From NCBI GenBank assembly GCA_004335835.1, contig RWJK01000884.1, forward strand, positions 1 to 48,764: a stretch of 48,764 nucleotides of DNA, in the 5' to 3' direction. Numbering within the stretch: position 1 is the first letter of the stretch; each line of letters starts with the position of its first letter. This document shows positions 42,401-48,764 of this stretch, in pieces. The DNA is from Scenedesmus sp. ARA3. Its lineage: Eukaryota > Chlorophyta > Chlorophyceae > Sphaeropleales > Scenedesmaceae. The notes under the pieces were generated by a model. It saw nothing but the letters and a program-made list of their open reading frames with translations. It had not been told where the DNA came from and searched no databases. Made by a program: the position numbers and the translations under genes.

Positions 42401-45400
42401 CACAGACCGGCAAGGCAAAGCTATACCGAGCATGTAAGCCAGATGTGCCTCCCGGATGCACAGACACTGCATCTCGTGCAGGTGTGGGATGTTCAGGCTC
42501 TTGCATGCCAGGCCGGTCCAGGTCGACCAAATTTGCACAATGCGGCGGGCTGCAGCAGCGCGCACTGATGAGGCCCCCACAACATGCATAGATCAGGAGG
42601 TGCAGAGCTGATATCATCCGCCATGCTGCAACTCACATGTTCATGAGCTCTGCAATGACGTTGAAGGTCATGTTCTTAGGCACACACAGGTATGTCGCCC
42701 TGCACGGCAAGTGTGGACAGAGGGTGGCAACATGCACTGATTCAAACATATGTGTCGACGTACATAACATTGGATGAGTCTTGGGTTCAGTGCTAAGCTT
42801 GTGTATACAAGTGACAACACAGATTGTCGGGCTATGAAAAGGGGCATGCTGGTGAGTACAAAGCTCGGCTGTCATTCCTACGCACAACACACCAGAAAGG
42901 TGTGATGCCAGGTTTAAGTTACTCTGCCGTAGGGTGGCGGCCGCGGTGTGCTGCCCAACACTGCAACATCTGCAGGAGCTGAGACGCATCAGCAACAGCG
43001 CTTTTTAGCGAACAGCCGCCCCCTTCCGCTCACTGCACCGCTGCTGCTAGCATGCGCAATGCTGCCACCTGCGGGACTGCTTTCCAACAGCTCAGTTTGT
43101 ACGCTAGGAAACCAAAAGCACTCACTTGAATACGTCCTCGCCATCCAGTCTGTCCACTCCGTACATCTCACGGTATGCTGTCAGCTCCTCGCCCTGCGGC
43201 AGGCCGCTCACTTCCGGCTGCTTGCACACCGTGTCACCTGCAGCCACACATACCATGACCCACTGCATCAAGCATTATGAGTCATAACTTCCGCATCGCT
43301 TCACCCTCATCCTTTCTTTTGTGCAAAGGATGCGTGACACAATCCATGCATCGCATGCCAACCGCATCAATCGGATTCAACCTTGACCCCAACCCTGCGG
43401 GTAACTGGCACACAGTTTACGGAGGGCATCATGGGCTGGGGGCCATGCTGTTGCTGTTCGGCACAAAGATGCTTGTTGCAATGCCCTAAACCGCATGTCA
43501 CCTCTACCTGAGAAAGCTGAATAACACCTTTCAACATCCTGCATGCTGCAGATGACTGGAAGCGAGTTCACGGAGGGCATCGTGGGCCTATGACTCACAA
43601 GTACCACGTGTACAAACATATAATCCATGATGCATTGCAACATGGCAGCCCAAGAAACCAGCAGATATTTGGCCGACATAAAGGATAGGGAAGAGTTCTT
43701 ACAATAGCTCCCAGGCCCATACCAGGCTTTTCCTTGTCCTTCTCTAATTCACGCGCGGAAGAGCATAGGCTCAAGCAGGCTTGCCTGCTTCTGATGCACA
43801 GGACTTATAACTTTGTAACTATAACGCAATGCTCACCATATTTTGTGTCGTAGTCCACGGTGCATGTGCTGGCACCGGCCGGGCAAGGCAGCCGCATCAG
43901 CACTGACAGCCGCTGTGTGCACATCCACATGCGGCGCTCTGCAGTATCTACCACAGGGTAGTAGTCGCCGGGGCACAAAAAGGTCATGGGATTGCCTGCC
44001 AGTCTGGTGGCGGCTTTTTTGTAGATGCCTGGCCGCAGCAGCCACGGCGTGCCTAGTTTGGTGGCGTCGCCTTCGCAGAAGAGGCCGTTGAGGGGGTTGA
44101 ACTGCCTGCAAGGTTTTAGACGAGGTCTAGGTGGTTATGAGAGGCCTGAGTGAGGTTGCAAAGATGAGGCATCACGTAGCAACGGAACAGGTGCTGAGGA
44201 ATGCAGTGCTTTTGCCGTGGTGCACAGGTGCCTAGACATGGGCAACAGCTGACTTGCCGCCTACCATGCATGTTGCTCCACACTAGGATGCTGGCAACTT
44301 CAAGTGACACGTGTGTTCAGCAAGAATGCAACTTATGTGGCTCACCCAAGGTCAATGTAGGGCACCTGCAAGTAAATGGCAAAACGTGCAGAGAGTAAGG
44401 CACCACAGTGAAGGGTCGTGTAAAACATCCACATAGTTTGTATGTTGTGAGCGGTTCAGCTGCCACAGCAGTTTGCGCCAGCAACATCTGCCAGCAATTA
44501 GTTGCCAAGGTTTGCATGCTGCTGCGATCACAGATATTCATGAATAGCCAGGGCAGATGCCAAAAAACAATGCAGAACAGTGCAGGACAAGTAGCAGCGC
44601 AACTTGCTCCACAGCGCAACTTAAGATCCGGCACTCACAAACATGTCGATGAACTGGTCGATCCACTTTTCAATTTCGATCTTCAACTTCTCCATGAACA
44701 GACCAGCTGGGTTCATCTTTCCCAGGAAATCTGCAGCGAATGTCAGAAGGTGCACAAACAAACTGGCACATTTGGAGCACGTGGTCGCAACCGCCAAGCT
44801 CTAGCAGCTTGTGGGCTGACACTATTCTGACATGTTGATGCAGCCGTGTGATGCTGCTTGCACAAGCTGCCTGACTTCAGCAGTTTTACCCGCATGCAAA
44901 TGGTACGCACGGAACTGCCTGGCTGGTTTTTGCGATTAACAGTGCATGCTGGCAACAACTAGAAACATACGGCATGTCCTGGGTACTACATAGCCCATAG
45001 TGCCAAAGAGAGTCTCCTCAGCAAGCTAGAAACATATGTGTATCACCATGGCCTGCAATTTCACGTTATGAATAGTAGTTGATGCAGTTCGGGTTGGCAG
45101 CAAGCCGTTTAAACGGCCTTAGCTTGCTGCCAACCCAAACTGCATCAACTACTATTCATAACTGCAGTGTAGTACATGTACATGTGCAGCATCAGAAATT
45201 TATGATGCTGCACATGTACATGTACTACACTGCAGTGTACAGCAGTGCAGCTGCAGCTGCTTCCAGATCACCCTCAGTTCCTCACCAGCGACACTCTTGA
45301 AAACTTTCAGGAGCTCGTCAATAGGCAGGCTGCTGATAATCTTCTTGACCCAGCCCTGTAGCCAAGACGCAGCGCCAAATGACATGATATGTAAAGGTTA

Positions 45401-48400
45401 ATTAGGTTGACTTGCTCCTAAGGCTGATGCAAGTGGCAGACTCGTTTAAGCTGGGAGCTTGCTCCGCACGTAACAAAGCCAAGCGCACGCAGACGGGAAA
45501 TGGCAGGCACACCTAGATGCGTTACAAGAAACTGTCTAATGATGAGGCAACGTTGCTGGAGCGTTCTCCCTAACGTTCACTGACCCAGAGAACGACCCAA
45601 GTATACAAAGTGGGGCACCTGCAGACCTCACAGTGATTTCTCATACAAAGTGGGGCACCTGCAGACCTCACAGTGATGTTCATCTTGCAGTGCCTGCTGA
45701 TGCACAAAATCAAGCCGTCTGCAGCCCGTACTGTGTGCTTGTGTGGCTTCATGACGTAACCACCATCTCTTTGAACATGTGCTGCAAGACAATCAAACCC
45801 CACTCACCTCCAAGTCGACAGCATCCTCTATGGCTTTAAGAATGTCTTTGATCGCGCCTTGAATGAGGTCGCCAATGACGCAGATGAAGGAGATCTCCTC
45901 AGGACACCTGCACACAAGAAGATTAAGGAAATCAGGCCACCTTCACGCGCTGATGTTACGCAACATCAACCAGTGTTCTCTTTAACTCAGCTTTATCAAC
46001 CAAAACAGTTGTCAATCGTGCTGTGGCTGATTGCGCATGTTGTTCAGTTGCAGGAAATTGCATTTGGAGCAAGGCTAACAGCTGGGAAACAGGCGCTGCC
46101 AGCCATAGTACGTAATGCAGAGACAGCAATGCGCTTGGATACTGCATGGGTGCACTCCTGCTAAGTGACTGCACTCCTTCTCGGCAGTTTCTCTCCCACT
46201 CACTGGATGTGCTGCAGCGCATTGACAATCTTGTCCACGATTGAGATGATGATGTCCAATGTATTGAGCAGCTGGTTCTTCACAAGGTAAACGATGCCCA
46301 TCACAAAGTTGAGGAACTCCTTGAGGTCGTTCCAGCCGATCATGGTCAGCACGTTGTCAATCATGGGCAGCAGCTTGGTGGACTCGCGCACCACGCCTAT
46401 GAGTAGCAGCGGCGGCAGCAGCGCAGCAGTGCACGGCAGCAGAAGGTACCAAGATGTTTGCAACGAACAAGCAAGGTTGCCGATCATGGGCAGCAGCTTG
46501 GTTGTCTCTCGCACCACGCTATGAGTAGCAGCAGCGGCGGCAGCAACAGTAGCAGCAACGGCAGCAGACGGTAAGCAGATGCTTGTAACCAACCAGCAAG
46601 GTTGCCGGTCATGGGCAACAGCTTGGTCGACTCGCGCAGCACACCTACGAGCAGCAGCGGCAACAGCGGCAGACGAACGTGTGGTGGTAGGCCGCGCACT
46701 GCTGCTCGTCGCAAGTTGCACCCACCAGAGGTAGACGCCAGCATGGACGCTGCAACTTCTTTTATTATGAATCAAACATTCAAGGCAAACCAGTCCGATT
46801 ACGCTGCGCACCTGCTGCAGTATCGATGATGACAGCTGCTGCCTCGATGGGTGCGGATGCGTCCACGTCCAGGGTGAGGTTGGGCAGGCTCAGCGAGAAC
46901 CAGGGGATGTCAACGTTGACCGGCGGCAGGCTGAAGTTGAAGCCTGCGGCAGTGCATAGTTCAATTTGAATAAATTTACTTGATTGTAAGACGAAATGGC
47001 TTGTCAGGTGGGAAGCTCAGCGTGATATCAGAGCAGAGCTGTCACGGAGGCCTTCATGACACTGGCTGCGTTGCATCCCAAACAGCCTGACATGCACAAC
47101 TCACGAGGTTGAGCGATTAGTGCAAGCTCTTTGATGACGTTTAGACATGCGTGCGCACCACTCAGCAGTAACGGCTGCTGCTTTCAGTTCATCCGTCCCA
47201 CCCACCACCGCATGTACAGCAGCTGCCGCCGTTTTGCACTCACTAGGAAGCTCGAGGTTGATGGGCGGGAAGAATGGCGTGATGGCCAGGTTGAGGTTTG
47301 GCAGGCTGGGTGTAGGGATCCGCAGCTTGGGGAAGCCCTGTGTTGCAGTGTAAGAGACCAGCAAATACACATGTACATCATGTGGTTATTGCCTGATTGT
47401 GTACGTGCATGGGTAGATACTCTACATCCTGCAGACTTTTTAGCCATGAAATGGTCGCCAACTTTGTAATGCGTAGTGACTGCCTGCCGCAAGATGCTGT
47501 GTGAATGTTGTCTCTGGTAGGCTACTGGCTCAACAGACAGCATACAGCTGTGTCTAATCAAAGTTCCAACCGCCACGCACCCAGAGGTCGCCAAGGTCAA
47601 TCTTGAACCAGTCAAAGATGTCGCTCAGGTCCACCTTGAACAGCGCGAACAGCTGCCGCAGGCCAATCTTGAGCTGCCGCAGCAGAGGATCAATGTTGAG
47701 CGACACGCGGGGCAGCTTGGGCAGCCGGATGCGCGGCAGCGCAGGCAGGCGCAGGTCCAGGTTGATGCTGAGGTTGATGTTGGGCAGCAGGTCCTTGAGG
47801 GAGATCTCCTGCAGGTGATGAACATAGGCACATCAAGCGGCGCAGCACTCGGCATGTACGTCAAAATGACGTGTGATTATCATGGAAAAGAAAGGCAGTA
47901 CTGCCAGGTGCACGCGAGGAGTGGCGACTGGCGTCGCCGACAGCAGGTTGCCAAGTCACTTATTACATGCAGCCAAGTAACTTGTTACTGCAAGCTTGCA
48001 GTGTTGTTGTGTCATGCTGCCACCCACCAGGAAGGGAGTAGGCATGGGTGGCATGTTAGGTATGTTCAGCCGTGGAATCAGGTCTCCCAGGTTGATCTTG
48101 ATGTCACCCAACAGGTCCGGCAGCCGCAGCGGCGGCTGCAGGCCAGCCAGCAGGTCTGGCAGTGTCACATCTGGCAGCTGCGGCAGGTCTGGCAGGGAGA
48201 GCCTGAAGCCCCTAAAGAGCTCTGGGAGGGTGATGTTGACTGAAGGCAGCTGCAGGTGGGAGTGTCAGGAGGTATACAGCAAGGCAGCAGGGGGTCAGCA
48301 TATGCGTGACAATGTAAGGGGTTCTGTGGGTTCAGATGTGACCGGCAGGGTTGCATTGGTGGCGCAGCGCTTGCAAGGTCTTTGCAACCACCTGGTAAAC

Positions 48401-48701
48401 ACGACAGCGCTAGAGCTGCAACATGTTGAAACTGTACAGTGTCAACAAACGCCTGCTGCAATGTCAGAAGTGCAAGTCTTGGCACAGTGCACGAAGCATC
48501 ATGCTGCAAAGTGTTGCAGGTTGGCAGCATGCAGCGGCTTTGAGTTGTATCCCGCTTGACAAATGGGTCCGAGCTAAAATATTATGCTTGAGCAAAACTG
48601 AATGGAGTGTGCTTACCAGGTCTGGCAGGATGAATCCAGAGAGGCCCATGGCTGTGCATACACACCAGAGCATTGGCAGCAGCAGCGGCAGTAGTGAACA
48701 G

Positions 48702-48738
<37 letters not shown>

Positions 48739-48764
48739 GCAGCAGCAGCAGCAGCAGCAGCAGC
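30042..48764 (-). CDS. Very large secreted modular protein (EphR-like Cys repeats, LNR, HYR-like); 5' end off window
   Basis: I joined 39 exons in phase from the right edge to the stop at 30042, about 1795 residues. The 5' end is cut: the edge encodes Leu-rich signal-peptide sequence from CTG repeats (LLLPMLWCVCTA). Regions in order follow. (a) An LPxL-rich stretch over exons 48028-48249, 47581-47808, 47244-47337 and 46812-46943. (b) A hydrophobic/amphipathic stretch with few Cys (46204-46396, 45808-45907, 45286-45355, 44639-44730). (c) Cys- and Trp-containing exons from 44365 to 36565, not recognised, including 20-base (44346-44365) and 24-base (39448-39471) microexons. (d) About ten ephrin-receptor-like Cys repeats (CPAGTY, CPIGTY) in 36051-36218, 35563-35727, 35156-35294 and 34444-34766. 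(e) Two Notch-type LNR modules: GNGICNGGPFNTAVCGWDR with GDCCEATC, and GNGACDDDLNIAACN with YDDGDCCPSTC. (f) A HYR-like part (RTWSAKDAAGNVATA) and a beta-rich end. No anchor is seen. It is likely extracellular; function unknown. Confidence 0.78.
31806..33894 (-). other. LNR (Lin-12/Notch) module region of the large protein
   Basis: Exons 33715-33894, 33396-33431, 33060-33117, 32299-32377 and 31806-31996. Two modules have the spacing of LNR or algal LNR-like repeats: Cys, Asp/Gly, four residues, Asn, Cys, then WD or YDDGDCC and a closing CKRS or CNPNK. Each is followed by a CxxD tail (FNCRDKAAN and MQCRDPTV). LNRs bind calcium in animals and occur in several algal surface proteins. Exon junctions fall between the two halves of each module. 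Confidence 0.75.
33432..33483 (-). repeat. CTG tract against an acceptor (LNR exon)
   Basis: On the coding strand, about 13 CTG repeats end at TGATTGCAG before the 36-base exon 33396-33431. The same arrangement is seen in the RF1 and FKBP genes. Confidence 0.85.
34444..36218 (-). other. Ephrin-receptor-like Cys-rich repeats
   Basis: Four exons, 36051-36218, 35563-35727, 35156-35294 and 34444-34766, encode a run of repeats of the form C-x2-C-x-G-x-Y, then x6-12, then C. Examples are CMPGTYRTETDAAC and CPAGTYAATAGQSTC. This matches the GCC2/GCC3-like fold of ephrin receptors and many protist surface proteins. The run ends in a basic TNRNAKNRKPVTGRG segment. Confidence 0.78.
45065..45162. repeat. 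Long inverted repeat, 41-bp arms
   Basis: Arms at 45065-45105 and 45122-45162 match at 40 of 41 positions. The 16-base centre contains the palindrome gccgtttaaacggc. It lies in the intron between exons 45286-45355 and 44639-44730 of the large gene. It could form a near-complete hairpin. Confidence 0.95.
45161..45236. repeat. Perfect inverted repeat, 34-bp arms
   Basis: Arms at 45161-45194 and 45203-45236 are exact reverse complements around gaaattta. It abuts the preceding inverted repeat, sharing two bases. Each arm also carries an inner palindrome (tacatgta). Confidence 0.95.
45600..45677. repeat. 40-bp direct repeat
   Basis: Two adjacent copies of tacaaagtggggcacctgcagacctcacagtgat, separated by ttctca, in an intron of the large gene. 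The match is exact over the 34-base core. Confidence 0.9.
46475..46660 (-). repeat. Two echo copies of large-gene exon 6 start
   Basis: The exon starting at 46396 begins VRESTKLLPMIDNVL. Copies about 46478-46522 (VRETTKLLPMIGNLA) and about 46605-46652 (LRESTKLLPMTGNLAG) lie upstream in the intron, about 120-125 bases apart. Each is preceded by a CTG-rich tract and TAG. The middle copy lacks one base at the acceptor. Confidence 0.85.
48706..48764 (-). repeat. CAG/CTG tract encoding poly-Leu of the signal peptide
   Basis: Read on the coding strand it is CTG repeat in the frame that continues into LPCSLLPLLLPMLWCVCTA, so it encodes a poly-Leu hydrophobic core. The tract reaches the window edge and the start codon is not visible. 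Confidence 0.7.

Noticed and set aside
42320..42600. Possible exon reading ACKSLNIPHLHEMQCLCIREAH
   Set aside because: The flanking exons 42637-42699 and 42051-42135 already join in phase without it, and it has no good acceptor.

Overview
The window is nuclear DNA from a green alga. The evidence is many short exons with GT-AG introns, CAG/CTG-rich introns and exons, one TGTAA poly(A) signal of the chlorophyte type, and the protein families present: a ceruloplasmin-like multicopper ferroxidase with an N-terminal anchor, a plastid-type release factor 1, a SlyD-like FKBP with a transit-like leader, and a very large secreted protein. I would place it in the Chlorophyceae (Chlamydomonadales-like). 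A CTG-rich genome such as Haematococcus is a guess, not something I can show.

Layout, left to right. (1) <1-3935, minus: multicopper ferroxidase (FOX1-like); its 3' part is off the left edge. (2) 4966-11155, plus: 13-exon ER-lumen thioredoxin/PDI-like protein ending in KDEL. (3) 11720-15680, plus: 8-exon amino acid/auxin permease family (AAAP/SLC38-like) transporter. (4) 17130-19181, plus: 5-exon SlyD-like FKBP, probably plastidial. (5) 19636-21899, minus: 5-exon SPRING (C12orf49, DUF2054) homologue with an added Cys-rich domain. (6) 22568-27815, plus: 8-exon organellar peptide chain release factor 1, interrupted by a 189-base assembly gap. (7) 30042->48764, minus: a gene of at least 39 exons for a secreted modular protein with a poly-Leu signal sequence, an LPxL-rich region, Cys-rich segments, about ten ephrin-receptor-like Cys repeats, two Notch-type LNR modules and a HYR-like region. 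I joined all exons by hand. Reading phase is conserved across every junction given here, which is the main support for the models.

The strongest unexplained signal is that five of the seven genes, and possibly a sixth, carry diverged tandem copies of exon edges inside the neighbouring intron, often with their own splice site ('echo exons' below). They are densest in the release factor gene, where the exon encoding the catalytic GGQ motif occurs four times, and in the FKBP gene, where three upstream copies of the last-exon start sit before the real one and the ones I could frame end at the same in-frame stop. CTG tracts often sit directly against the 3' splice sites.

The genes do not form a pathway. 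Three act in the secretory route or at the cell surface (PDI-like, SPRING, modular protein), two at membranes (ferroxidase, amino acid transporter) and two probably in an organelle (FKBP, RF1). Divergent pairs share the 3936-4965 and 21900-22567 spacers.
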